DNA of 64,000 nt from Gammaproteobacteria bacterium. GTDB taxonomy: Bacteria; Pseudomonadota; Gammaproteobacteria; CAISUE01. Below the pieces are notes generated by a model. It saw nothing but the letters and a program-made list of their open reading frames with translations. It was not told the DNA's origin and made no database searches. This document shows, in pieces, positions 27,261 to 35,606 of the stretch (positions are counted from its first letter, which is position 1; each line of letters begins with the position of its first letter). The position numbers were made by a program, and so were the translations under genes. The stretch is from assembly GCA_021156105.1 (NCBI GenBank), contig JAJNBD010000001.1, positions 62,001-126,000 of the forward strand, read 5' to 3'.

Positions 27261-28643
27261 TTAATAAATGCTGATTCCTACAGTAGTGTATCCAGTAAAA
27301 CTAAAATCAGTAGCAGTAGAAGAGCAATTGGACAAAGTTCCAGTTGTGGAGTCTACATCGCATTTCGTTATACGGTTGGTGTTGCTGTTGACTAAGTATG
27401 CAAAGCGGTTATAAATGGTAATTCCCTGGTAACCCGCAGTGCTTGTTGGGCCGCTTAGGCTACAGCTTCCCAATGTCCCATCATTATTAATGGGGCATGA
27501 TGCCACTTGACCACTAGCATTTGAAGAGCTGTTGATAAAATATAAATAGCCATCATAAGTAGTGATGCCTCTTGGCGCGTTAGCTTTTGAAGAAGGATTG
27601 CTGGAGCTGCAGTTGCTGACTGTACTGCCAGAAACTGTACAAGTGCTAATGGTATTGTCGGCGTTATTGGTAATATAGGCATAACCGTTGTTAATGGTGA
27701 TGCTGCGTGGATCGTTAAAACCAGAACTTACCGCTGTCGTGCAGTTAGATAATGAACCATCAGTGCTACTGATATTGCATACTTCTAATTGTCCTGAGTC
27801 CGTAGTCGAAGAGCCATTTATAATATAAGCATAAATGCCACTTATGGCAATTCCTTTTAGCGTATAGCCTGAACTCAGGCTAAAGCTGTTGTTCGTACAG
27901 GAAGTGTTTAAAGTGCCACTACTACTTGGGTCCATGGAGCAACTGCTTACATTGAAAGAAGTAGGGGAAGTACTCTTGTTGTTAGAAAAATAACTATAAC
28001 CATTGTTAAATGCATTACCTAAAGAACCTGCTTTCAAGGAAGGCCCTGTTGTAATGCAATTACTCAGTGTTCCACCATTTTCTACTGTGTCTACTGTGCA
28101 TTTCACTATAGCTTTGTCAGCAGCATTACTCGTAATATAAGCATATCTCTGAACACAAGCAGTAGGCGACGCGACCCAGTTAGTATTGGTGGGGTCAAAT
28201 TCAGGAGAGCTGCAACTGCTTCCGGCACAATTTTCCGTGAAGTTTATGCAGCTTGCGCCTGAGGGAGAGTTATTGCCGCCATCCATGTATAATCGTATAC
28301 ATGTAATATCGTTGGCTGTCAGTCCCCGATTAGAGGCCAATTGATAAACAGAGCTACCATCCAATGTATAGGTTTGCCCCACATTTAATGGCATTCCTGA
28401 GCCGTTATCTGCAAAAGAAGCAATGCCATGGCTCATCAGCGTTGAGCAACCAAGGCCACTGTAAAAATATATTTCTAAAAAATGTAATGTTCCAGAAGCT
28501 GTCATGGTGAATTGACCCCCATTGCCACTGTTTAAGCCCTCAGTTGGAGAAAACAATGTTTCAATGGAGTCGATATTGGAGGAATTAGCTGTTGCAGAAA
28601 AAATCCAACAAAAAATGGTTAAAGAGCTTAATAACTTTCTCAT
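27261..28643 (-). CDS. Secreted repeat protein, YVTN/propeller-like, paired with a short peptide gene
   Basis: A 460-residue exported protein: signal peptide MRKLLSSLTIFCWIFSATAN, a beta-sandwich-like first 150 residues, then about six propeller blades. The blade pattern is G-[YI]-A-Y-[IF]-x-N followed by C-x-V-x-x-x-G-x-L-S-N-C, for example GYAYITNNADNTISTCTV and NRFAYLVNSNTNRITKCDV. Similar cysteine-bearing repeats occur in Legionella and Coxiella proteins of unknown function. The ribosome site AAAGGAAG follows directly after the stop of the short peptide gene upstream (28657-28824). This repeats the layout of the 19.8-22 kb locus, though no Asn-synthetase-like gene is adjacent here. Confidence 0.6.
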   Translation of the reverse strand: MRKLLSSLTIFCWIFSATANSSNIDSIETLFSPTEGLNSGNGGQFTMTASGTLHFLEIYFYSGLGCSTLMSHGIASFADNGSGMPLNVGQTYTLDGSSVYQLASNRGLTANDITCIRLYMDGGNNSPSGASCINFTENCAGSSCSSPEFDPTNTNWVASPTACVQRYAYITSNAADKAIVKCTVDTVENGGTLSNCITTGPSLKAGSLGNAFNNGYSYFSNNKSTSPTSFNVSSCSMDPSSSGTLNTSCTNNSFSLSSGYTLKGIAISGIYAYIINGSSTTDSGQLEVCNISSTDGSLSNCTTAVSSGFNDPRSITINNGYAYITNNADNTISTCTVSGSTVSNCSSSNPSSKANAPRGITTYDGYLYFINSSSNASGQVASCPINNDGTLGSCSLSGPTSTAGYQGITIYNRFAYLVNSNTNRITKCDVDSTTGTLSNCSSTATDFSFTGYTTVGISIY

Positions 28644-28656
28644 ACGAACTTCCTTT

Positions 28657-28824
28657 TTAACTAGCGATAACTCCAGATTGAGATTCGTTCAAATCAACTA
28701 CTCCTCCAGCAATGTCTTTCATGGTGAAATATATGAATTGTGGGGGGAAATATATTTTTTTAGCGGAATTCTCTGAGGGGGGCTGAATTTTTTTTTGCTC
28801 AGCTTCGTGCTGTATGTTAGTCAT
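28657..28824 (-). CDS. Short peptide with Y-F-P-P-Q motif, second candidate RiPP precursor
   Basis: A 55-codon gene. The N-terminal half is polar (MTNIQHEAEQKKIQPPSEN), then KKIYFPPQFIYFTMKDIAGG and a tail VVDLNESQSGVIAS. The KKxYxPPxF pattern matches WIPPEI of the peptide at 19819-19953, and it resembles YxxP motifs of RiPP leaders. The stop lies 13 bases before the start of the secreted propeller gene, with the ribosome site in between, exactly as at the other locus. The start has only a modest ribosome site (AGGA, 12 bases). That two unrelated propeller genes share this leader gene supports it being real; its chemistry is unknown. Confidence 0.4.
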   Translation of the reverse strand: MTNIQHEAEQKKIQPPSENSAKKIYFPPQFIYFTMKDIAGGVVDLNESQSGVIAS

Positions 28825-28953
28825 AAATGACAGATATCCTAAAGATAGGGGTAGTGTAATGAAACGTAAAGACATTTGCAAGAAAAGTTTATGTTATAGA
28901 CAAGGTCTATGTATGAAAGTTAGGCTGTCATTTCTATGCAGGCAGAAATCCAT

Positions 28954-29196
28954 TTATATTTTGTCTGCGAAACGGTTTAATTGTTGCAATAAACAGTTTT
29001 TAGTGTGTTGATCCATAAAACAAGCCTTAATTTCTTGTTTGGTAGAGGCCAAAAGGTTTTGCCTGGAGAAGCCAAAATATTGCTGCGCAGCAAAATCTTT
29101 CCAGGTAAACGAGGTAAAGTCTGAAGAGAAAATGCTTGTATTAACGCCAACATTATTTTGCATGGCAACGCGCTTTACCAAAGAGGTTGTTAGCAT
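28954..29196 (-). pseudogene. C-terminal remnant of an adenosine-deaminase-like protein
   Basis: An 80-codon frame reads GVNTSIFSSDFTSFTWKDFA, then FGFSRQNLLASTKQEIKACF, then LLQQLNRF. This follows the C-terminal pattern of adenosine deaminases (V-x-T-x-SDDP-x-x-F, then the G-x-S-x-x-D-L helix and N-x-x-x-A-S-F). The catalytic SDDP reads SSDF, and the N-terminal 250 residues with the metal ligands are absent. I see no good ribosome site. It is probably debris in the same decay zone. Confidence 0.4.
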
Positions 29197-29337
29197 GCCT
29201 TCTAGGTGTACGTGAAGTTCTTTTCTTTGTAATAGATCTGTTTAGGTGCAGAAAATTTAATATAGTGCGGTGAGATTTATGTTTTGGTATAAAGTTTGCA
29301 AAGATATTTTTAGGTCAATATTTTAGTCAAACTTTAT

Positions 29338-29784
29338 ATGCTTGTTTTTCGAAAACCTCTATATTTTTTATTTTTAGTGATGATACTGTTTTTTCCTACG
29401 TTATGCTTTGCTGATGAAAGTAATGCGGTAACTCAAGGCAATCCATCAGGCGCAGAGTGTCACGATGGTTGTGATGACTTCTGGAAATATCACTATCTGC
29501 TTCAGCAAGAGCAACGCTTGCAGCAGCAAAAGGAGCGTGATTCACTAGATAGAGAAAAATTTGCAATGGCGCAGCTAAAGCGTAGAGACCAGCGTATTGC
29601 TCAATTACAAGAGCAGTGTGTTCAAGAGAATTTTTTTAAAAGCCATCAGTCGTTATGTCAAAAAATCAATAATTACTTTCAGTTTGGTATCCCTATTTCA
29701 GATGCGGATCTAGGTATTACCACTGAAGTGCCACAAACACCTAGCTACCAAATTGACCAGCATGCAATTGCCAATGCAAGATAA
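29338..29784 (+). CDS. Exported coiled-coil protein of unknown function
   Basis: A 148-residue protein with a hydrophobic signal segment (PLYFLFLVMILFFPTLCFAD). Then a cysteine pair in AECHDGCDDFWKYHY and a strongly charged helix (QQEQRLQQQKERDSLDREKF and on to QRIAQLQEQ) likely forming a coiled coil. Two further cysteines follow (EQCVQENFFKSHQSLCQK). I do not recognise a family. It stands alone, with the minus-strand membrane-protein gene ending 43 bp downstream. Confidence 0.55.
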   Translation: MLVFRKPLYFLFLVMILFFPTLCFADESNAVTQGNPSGAECHDGCDDFWKYHYLLQQEQRLQQQKERDSLDREKFAMAQLKRRDQRIAQLQEQCVQENFFKSHQSLCQKINNYFQFGIPISDADLGITTEVPQTPSYQIDQHAIANAR

Positions 29785-29826
29785 GTTAAGAGTAATTAAA
29801 TTAATAAACGGCAATTGCTACTGACG

Positions 29827-30981
29827 TTAAGCAGGGTGAGCGCTGTTTTCCACGACGATTTCTGGTGTTGGTACAATACATTCTGGTTCTCGGTTAGCAA
29901 AGAGATAACTTTGTGTTGTTGTTTTTACTGGAGGTGGTTGTTTTACGAGTTGAGTGGAGCAATAGCTGTTACTTGTGCCAGCAATAAGCATATAAGGTAA
30001 AGAGAATAGTATTCCATTATTAAAATAACTGATTTCACTTAAAAGTTGCATTTGGTTGGTTGTTCTTGCTAATCCTCCCCTTAATAATCCATCGATTATA
30101 TAGAGACTTATGAGCCATTGATGGTTTTTACAGGTATTTGTTATTCCTTGATGAGAAGCTTTTTCTTTTACCGGAAGTAAGGCGGTAGATTCGCTACCGG
30201 CTTGCTCTATAGAGAGAGCTTTATTTAAAACGCGGCTTTCTTCCTGGCTTTGAAGTTTTGGAGACTCAGTAATGGCGCTGGGTTTAATCGTAATAAGATA
30301 AGAGCTTGATATGCCAACGAAACTTGGTAGCGTCAAAGAAAGAATTTGGGCGGTAGTATCCACTCGCATTGTGAAAAACTCTACTAGATTCAGGCAAGAA
30401 AATCCCCGAGAAATACCTCGAAAGAGCGCATCAATAGCTCTAGAAAGATAGTTGTTGTCTTGATTGGGCTCAATAGCGCGGTTTCTCATTATCGTTTTAT
30501 AAGAGCTCCACGTAGTAAGAAGAAATGTCGTTATCAATATTAAAGACACTACGGCGCTGCCGCTGGTACCTATAATCATCAAAAGGCTAGTTGTATTTGA
30601 AACGCGTGCTAAACTGCGCAATGGAATATCCAGTAAACTGAAGAAATTTTTTGTATGCTGCCATAAACCTGTAGATTGCTGGGTCTTATCTTTATGCAGC
30701 GCGTAAAAAGTACTTAAAGTGACAAGCCCCGTAATAATAAAAAACGCTGGTAGTGTGGATAGCGCACCTAAAAAATTTAACCCCTCGCCGAAAAGGGAGA
30801 GAAGATTACGAACTAATGTTTTTAAGCTGCTAAAGCGTGCTAGCCCGCGAGTAAAAGACTCTAGGCTGGTCCAGGCAAGCTTTTTCGTTCCACCAAATCG
30901 TGAGGTAAAGCTTTGATAGGAGGATTTTAATTTTGCTAGCGCAGTTTTTATGGGGCTAGACAGTGTATTCCACAAACGCAT
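29827..30981 (-). CDS. Orphan membrane protein, effector-like
   Basis: A 384-residue protein with no recognisable family. It has a basic N-terminal 60 residues, then hydrophobic segments near 70-95 (FLGALSTLPAFFIITGLVTL), 130-155 (LLMIIGTSGSAVVSLILITT) and 215-235. A further weakly hydrophobic stretch lies near 330. The C-terminal 40 residues are soluble and proline/threonine-rich. No signal peptide is evident. Membrane proteins of this build without homologs are common among Legionella and Coxiella Dot/Icm substrates, but no export signal can be proven from sequence alone. Confidence 0.45.
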   Translation of the reverse strand: MRLWNTLSSPIKTALAKLKSSYQSFTSRFGGTKKLAWTSLESFTRGLARFSSLKTLVRNLLSLFGEGLNFLGALSTLPAFFIITGLVTLSTFYALHKDKTQQSTGLWQHTKNFFSLLDIPLRSLARVSNTTSLLMIIGTSGSAVVSLILITTFLLTTWSSYKTIMRNRAIEPNQDNNYLSRAIDALFRGISRGFSCLNLVEFFTMRVDTTAQILSLTLPSFVGISSSYLITIKPSAITESPKLQSQEESRVLNKALSIEQAGSESTALLPVKEKASHQGITNTCKNHQWLISLYIIDGLLRGGLARTTNQMQLLSEISYFNNGILFSLPYMLIAGTSNSYCSTQLVKQPPPVKTTTQSYLFANREPECIVPTPEIVVENSAHPA

Positions 30982-31214
30982 GCATGACCTTGTTTTATTA
31001 TGATTTATTTAATGTATTAGCAAAAAAACGAATGGCGAGCGACTTGGATATTTTGCTTTGCATTTTAATGTATTTCGTGCCGCATAAAAGTATTATTTTA
31101 ATGATAATTATATTATAGCAAAATACTGAGGGTTTTTAGTGGAATTTGTGTTGTGCGTGTCAGCAGAATACATGCTAATATTGGACTTTAACTTAAATTG
31201 ACTTTTCTATTGCT

Positions 31215-32795
31215 ATGACAAGATGTCGTCTCAGGCTGCTATCTAGCCAACTCTATTATTATCGTTTACCAATCATCGTAATTTTCTTAGGTGTAGTTGT
31301 ATTCTTATGTTTTTGGTGGCAGGTTAACATCCATCTGTCTTTTGAGAGTTTAACTTGGATACGACGATTATTTTATATTTCTTTTGCGCTTTTCGTGATT
31401 TTTGCAAGTTTTCTATTTTCTCAGTGGCGTAAAGGCAAAAAGGTAGCAGAGGCACGCTTGCGAGAAATTCAACTAAGAGAAATGGTAGAACAAAGATTAA
31501 AGAAAATTGCTAATTTTGACAATGTAACTGGCTTACCTAACCGTCATCTTTTCTATGAATTTCTTCAGCAGCGGTTGCAAGAAGCTAGCTTGAACCAGAA
31601 TAGATTCTTTATTCTGCTCTTAGATGTTCCATCTTATGTCATTATTAACTATACGTTAGGCATGGAGTTTGGAGATAATTTATTGGTTCAATTGGCAAGA
31701 ATATTTAAACAACAGTTAAGTGAAAAAGATATTATTGCGCGTTTAGAGGCTGGAACTTTTGCAATTATTTTGAATAGTGCTGAAACTGAAGAAATGGCCC
31801 TATCTCAAGCTGAAAAATTAATCAATTTATTTCATCAGACAAAACAACTGGACGTTTATCAAGCTGATCTATTTTTTAATGTTGGTATTGCTGAATCCTC
31901 AGTAGCAAATTCTGCAATGCAGTTGATGCATTATGCGCATTTAGCGCTGAGAGAGGCGAGGAAGAATGGTCATAATAGTACTGAGCTATTTACTCAAAGT
32001 TTAAAGTTCAATGATGAACATGTGAGAGAGTTGGAGCAGGCTTTAAGTAAAGCCATTGATAATCAAGAGTTTCACCTGATGTATCAGCCAATCTTCGAGG
32101 TGAAAACTAACCGAGTGGTTGGAGTTGAGGCTTTGCTTAGGTGGGAGCACTCTCGACTGGGCAACATAAATCCACAAAGTTTTATTGTCCTTGCGGAAAA
32201 CTATGGGTTAATGTTCGATATTGGTGAGTGGGTTTTCCAAAACGCAAGTGACCAGCTAATAGCCTGGCGAAAAATGTGGGGTGAACTAAATTTCTATATG
32301 TCGATTAACTGTTCAGCCTTACAAATGCTGCAAGTTAGTTTTGTTGAATTTGTTAAGAAACAATTGGATGAAAAGCAACTGCAACCACAAGATATTATGT
32401 TGGAAATTACTGAGACAGCATTAATTCCTTCTATCGATAGGTGTGTTGCTATTTTAAACCAGTTTAACCAGCGGCAAGTTAAGATTGCCATTGATGATTT
32501 TGGAACTGGGTATGCCTCAATTAACTATTTAAGATCCTTGCCTATCTCGCTTATTAAAATTGATAAATCATTAATATCTGATATTGAACAAGACAAGCGT
32601 CAAGAGAGTATCATACAGGCAATTGTCGAGCTTTCTAAAGTGCTTAATATTAAAGTGTTGGTTGAAGGTGTTGAAAGAGAAGGGCAGCTGAATATTTTAC
32701 GTGCTGCAGGTTGCGATTATGTTCAGGGGTTCTATTTGGCAAAACCTATGACGGCTGAAGGTATAGAAAAATTTATTCAACCTTTTTTGGCGTAA
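31215..32795 (+). CDS. Membrane GGDEF-EAL protein with degenerate GGDEF, likely c-di-GMP phosphodiesterase
   Basis: A 526-residue inner-membrane signalling protein. Two N-terminal helices (residues 19-36 and 52-69) flank a short periplasmic loop. The GGDEF domain (about 100-260) keeps DNVTGLPNRHLFYEFL, but its active site reads LEAGTF where GGDEF is expected, so it should not make c-di-GMP. The EAL domain (from about 275) keeps the catalytic set: EALLRW at 305-310, SINCSALQM, LEITETAL, DDFGTGYASINYLRSL, KIDKSL and EGVE. It likely hydrolyses c-di-GMP, perhaps with the inactive domain binding GTP. It is transcribed alone. Confidence 0.85.
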   Translation: MTRCRLRLLSSQLYYYRLPIIVIFLGVVVFLCFWWQVNIHLSFESLTWIRRLFYISFALFVIFASFLFSQWRKGKKVAEARLREIQLREMVEQRLKKIANFDNVTGLPNRHLFYEFLQQRLQEASLNQNRFFILLLDVPSYVIINYTLGMEFGDNLLVQLARIFKQQLSEKDIIARLEAGTFAIILNSAETEEMALSQAEKLINLFHQTKQLDVYQADLFFNVGIAESSVANSAMQLMHYAHLALREARKNGHNSTELFTQSLKFNDEHVRELEQALSKAIDNQEFHLMYQPIFEVKTNRVVGVEALLRWEHSRLGNINPQSFIVLAENYGLMFDIGEWVFQNASDQLIAWRKMWGELNFYMSINCSALQMLQVSFVEFVKKQLDEKQLQPQDIMLEITETALIPSIDRCVAILNQFNQRQVKIAIDDFGTGYASINYLRSLPISLIKIDKSLISDIEQDKRQESIIQAIVELSKVLNIKVLVEGVEREGQLNILRAAGCDYVQGFYLAKPMTAEGIEKFIQPFLA

Positions 32796-32844
32796 TGGAT
32801 TATTTATTATCGGTAGTGTTTGAAAGCTAGGAAGGATATAAAAA

Positions 32845-32868
32845 AAGAGCCCAATGATTTGGGCTCTT
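32845..32868 (-). terminator. Intrinsic terminator of the outer-membrane barrel gene
   Basis: The 10-bp stem AAGAGCCCAA/TTGGGCTCTT with a 4-base loop is followed on the minus strand by a run of T. It lies 22 bases after the stop of the gene at 32890 and is a classical rho-independent terminator. Confidence 0.85.
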
Positions 32869-32889
32869 GGTATAGCTATAATAAATAGA

Positions 32890-33528
32890 TTAACCAAATT
32901 TATAAGCAACGGACAATAAACCATCCCAGCTATGCAATTGGTTTTTATAGCTATCACCAGCTGTTGTGTTAACAGTTTTCGTTTGATAGTCATTATATAT
33001 CACATCTGCGCGAACATTAATATTTTTAGCAACATTTGTACCTGCGCCAAAACCTAATTCATAGCCACTAGCATTAAATGTTGAGTCAACGCCTGATTGA
33101 ACTAGGCCTGAATCTGTTAACCTGAAGTTGCCACGGATAAAGCCAACAATTGCATGAAGATCAGAATCTTGAGTGATTTGATAGCCAGGTAATGCACGAA
33201 TGCCATATTGATAGCGCTGTTTCATTGACATTGTGCCTTGGTAATCGCTATCGGAAGCTTTTGCATTAGTTGCATTGCCAAACACTTCTAAACCAAGATT
33301 CATTTGGTTAGAAAAATTAAACGTATAACCACCAAAAATGCTGCCTAGGAATCCAAGCTTTCCCATATCGCTAGCGCCGTCGTTATAAATGTTATCGACA
33401 TCTGCAGCGGTAAGTTTTTCATTTAAGTTGCTTCCGCCAATACCAGCGCCTACATAAAATCCGTCGGCGAATGCGGAGCCAGCAGCTGCAACAGCAATAA
33501 TCGTAACAAGTAACGTTTTCTTAAACAT
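32890..33528 (-). CDS. Outer-membrane beta-barrel protein (OmpA-like/opacity family)
   Basis: A 212-residue small porin-like protein. Signal peptide MFKKTLLVTIIAVAAAGSAFA is followed by DGFYVGAGIGGSNLNEK, alternating amphipathic strands and a C-terminal strand GLLSVAYKFG ending near an aromatic residue, the signature for BAM insertion. The 8-stranded barrel fold is predicted (G-x-G-G, NLGLEVFGN, ELGFGAGTNVAKNINVRADV). The function is probably surface adhesion or permeability. A good terminator lies downstream. The ribosome site AAGGAAA is close to the ATG. Confidence 0.8.
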   Translation of the reverse strand: MFKKTLLVTIIAVAAAGSAFADGFYVGAGIGGSNLNEKLTAADVDNIYNDGASDMGKLGFLGSIFGGYTFNFSNQMNLGLEVFGNATNAKASDSDYQGTMSMKQRYQYGIRALPGYQITQDSDLHAIVGFIRGNFRLTDSGLVQSGVDSTFNASGYELGFGAGTNVAKNINVRADVIYNDYQTKTVNTTAGDSYKNQLHSWDGLLSVAYKFG

Positions 33529-33642
33529 AAAAATTTCCTTAATGAAACAATCAATAGTTAATGAATGCTTAAAATAAGCTTATTCCTATTCTACATGAAA
33601 CTCCATATGGTGCAAGCGGTATCAGAAGTTATATTACAAATA

Positions 33643-34476
33643 TTAAGGTGATTTTAAAAGGTGTTTAACTTGTGTATAAGTGAAGATGGGGCCATCTTTA
33701 CAAACAAATTTTGCACCACATTGGCAGTGGCCACATTGACCAATGCCACACTGCATATTGCGCTCTAAACTTAAAAAAATATTTTCTGCTTTAAGCTGTG
33801 GCGATAATTTTTTTGCAGCTTGCATCATCATCACTTCTGGGCCACATAAAAAGCAGATGGTATTATCTGGATTGGACAGGGTTAAATTATCAATTAAGTC
33901 GGTTACATAGCCTGTATGCCAATCTTGCGGCGCCTCTTTTTCAGCAGCAAAATGTACATGGGTATGGTCAGGGCCGCAGCAACGTTGGTATTGCTCTTGA
34001 AAAAGTAAGTCATTACCATGACGCATGCCATGCAAGATGTGTAAAGTTCCATAATCTTGACGGTTCTGCATAATATATTCAATCGCGCCAATGGTTGGAG
34101 CGCAGCCAATGCCGCCGCTAATGATAATGACATCTTTGCCAATGTTCTGCTTGAGCGGCCAACTATTTCCATAAGGCCCGCGAAGGCCTACGCTATCGCC
34201 TACATTTAATTGGTTTAAGCTTTTAGTCACTGTGCCACGTGGATGAACCGTTATGCGGCATGAGTATTTATCATTAGGTATTCCATCAACAATTGAAATC
34301 GGTATTTCACCTACACCATAGCAGTAAACCATGATGAACTGACCGGGTTCTGCATGATAGCTTTGATGGATTTTGGGATCGGTGAATTTTAAATATAGCG
34401 TAAAAATATCATTATTTTCTCGCGTCATTTTGACGATGGTTGCTTCGCTAGGTAAATAAGCATCTTGGTAGTTCAT
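33643..34476 (-). CDS. FAD/NAD-binding oxidoreductase subunit with 2Fe-2S site (AsrB/HydG-like)
   Basis: A 277-residue soluble reductase subunit of the ferredoxin-NADP reductase fold, like the gamma subunit of sulfhydrogenases and AsrB. The FAD region includes EPGQFIMVY and RITVHPRGTVT; the nucleotide region has IISGGIGCAPTIGAIEY, then LCGPEVMMM. A C-terminal CGIGQCGHCQCGAKFVC binds a 2Fe-2S cluster. It lies 2 bases after the iron-sulfur partner gene at 34479 and downstream of hcp. Together they probably move electrons from NAD(P)H to the hybrid cluster protein; that role is inferred. Confidence 0.75.
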   Translation of the reverse strand: MNYQDAYLPSEATIVKMTRENNDIFTLYLKFTDPKIHQSYHAEPGQFIMVYCYGVGEIPISIVDGIPNDKYSCRITVHPRGTVTKSLNQLNVGDSVGLRGPYGNSWPLKQNIGKDVIIISGGIGCAPTIGAIEYIMQNRQDYGTLHILHGMRHGNDLLFQEQYQRCCGPDHTHVHFAAEKEAPQDWHTGYVTDLIDNLTLSNPDNTICFLCGPEVMMMQAAKKLSPQLKAENIFLSLERNMQCGIGQCGHCQCGAKFVCKDGPIFTYTQVKHLLKSP

Positions 34477-34478
34477 AG

Positions 34479-35558
34479 TTATTTCTCAACGAGCTTGCTT
34501 AATTCTTCAGTAACATCGATTTGCGCTGGACACCAAGTAATGCAGCGGCCACAGCCAACGCAGCCTTCGCAAGAAAATTGCTGTTCCCAATAAAGCATCT
34601 TATGACATAACCATTGCTGATAGCGGCTTTTTACATCTTTTCTGAGAGGTGCGCCATTAACATAACTGTGCTTTTCAGAAAAACAAGAATCCCATTCGCG
34701 GACCTGTTCATAACCATCAGAAGTGGTTTGTACGGATTGTTTATGGCAAAAGCAAGTGGGGCATACTTGGGTGCAAGTTCCACAGCCAAAGCAGCGTTGG
34801 GCGACTTCCTGCCAATGTGGATGATTAAGTAAATCTTCTTGCTGCGCTAATTTTTTTTCAGGTAGTTTTTTGCTTTGTAGATTTCTTGCTTGAGTGAGTT
34901 GATTATGAGCTTGGCTTTTATGCGTCTCGCTGGCTGACTCAAGTTTCAGCTCTTGAATAAGTTTAGCTGCTTTTTCACTGCCGCCTGTTACAACAAAGCC
35001 GCTGTCAATTTCTGTCATCGCTAAATCAAAATGGGCTTTTGCTTCAACATCTTGTCCTGCGGAAATACAAAAGCAGTTAGCGGATGGCGCATTGCAATTA
35101 ACCACAATTAAAAATAGTGCTTTCCTTCTTGCTTCATAGCGAGGATCAACAGCGCCACTTTCTAAAAATACTTTATCTTGAATAATCATGGCAGCTAGAT
35201 CGCAAGGACGAATGCCAAATAAAGCCAATGACTCATACTCGACGACTGGCTGAAAACTTATTTTACCTTCGGTATTGCGCTGTACGCGCCAAACCGTATC
35301 CTGTTGTTTAAATAAAAATGGTTTAATAGACGAAGGGCTGTTTGCCCAGTTGAATGCACGCTGAGAGTTGCTTTCTGTTAATTGATAAAATCCGGCAGAT
35401 TGTTGATCGGCAGTTCCCCAGGGTAATTGCTTTGCTTCTGTAATCGTGTCATACATGATGCAGCTATCTTGTACTTGTGGTCCAATACACCGATAACCTT
35501 GTGCATGAAGTTTTATAAGTAAATCAGTTATGCTTGTATGTGGTAAGAAATATTGCAT
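34479..35558 (-). CDS. 4Fe-4S dicluster electron-transfer protein (AsrA/HydB-like)
   Basis: Iron-sulfur subunit of about 359 residues. Two 4Fe-4S sites lie in the C-terminal half: CFGCGTCTQVCPTCFCHKQ, and near the end CVGCGRCITWCPAQID. The N-terminal region (LALFGIRPCDLAAMII, DPRYEARRKALFLIVVNC) is typical of anaerobic sulfite reductase A and sulfhydrogenase beta subunits. ATG at 35558 follows a GAGGT ribosome site; ATG at 35579 lies inside a hairpin and has no site. It pairs with the FAD subunit downstream and the hcp gene upstream. Confidence 0.75.
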   Translation of the reverse strand: MQYFLPHTSITDLLIKLHAQGYRCIGPQVQDSCIMYDTITEAKQLPWGTADQQSAGFYQLTESNSQRAFNWANSPSSIKPFLFKQQDTVWRVQRNTEGKISFQPVVEYESLALFGIRPCDLAAMIIQDKVFLESGAVDPRYEARRKALFLIVVNCNAPSANCFCISAGQDVEAKAHFDLAMTEIDSGFVVTGGSEKAAKLIQELKLESASETHKSQAHNQLTQARNLQSKKLPEKKLAQQEDLLNHPHWQEVAQRCFGCGTCTQVCPTCFCHKQSVQTTSDGYEQVREWDSCFSEKHSYVNGAPLRKDVKSRYQQWLCHKMLYWEQQFSCEGCVGCGRCITWCPAQIDVTEELSKLVEK

Positions 35559-35565
35559 AAATTTT

Positions 35566-35600
35566 ACTACCTCAAGCATTGTTTAAGTGCTTGAGGTAGT
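35566..35600 (-). promoter_or_regulatory. Hairpin between hcp and its redox-partner gene, covering the ribosome site
   Basis: A 13-bp perfect inverted repeat, ACTACCTCAAGCA/TGCTTGAGGTAGT, with a 9-base loop lies in the 27-base gap between hcp and the dicluster gene. There is no T run after it on the minus strand, so it is unlikely to terminate. Its 3' arm holds the GAGGT thought to start translation of the next gene, so it may limit translation or act as an mRNA-stabilising segment. Confidence 0.55.
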
Positions 35601-35606
35601 CCATTT

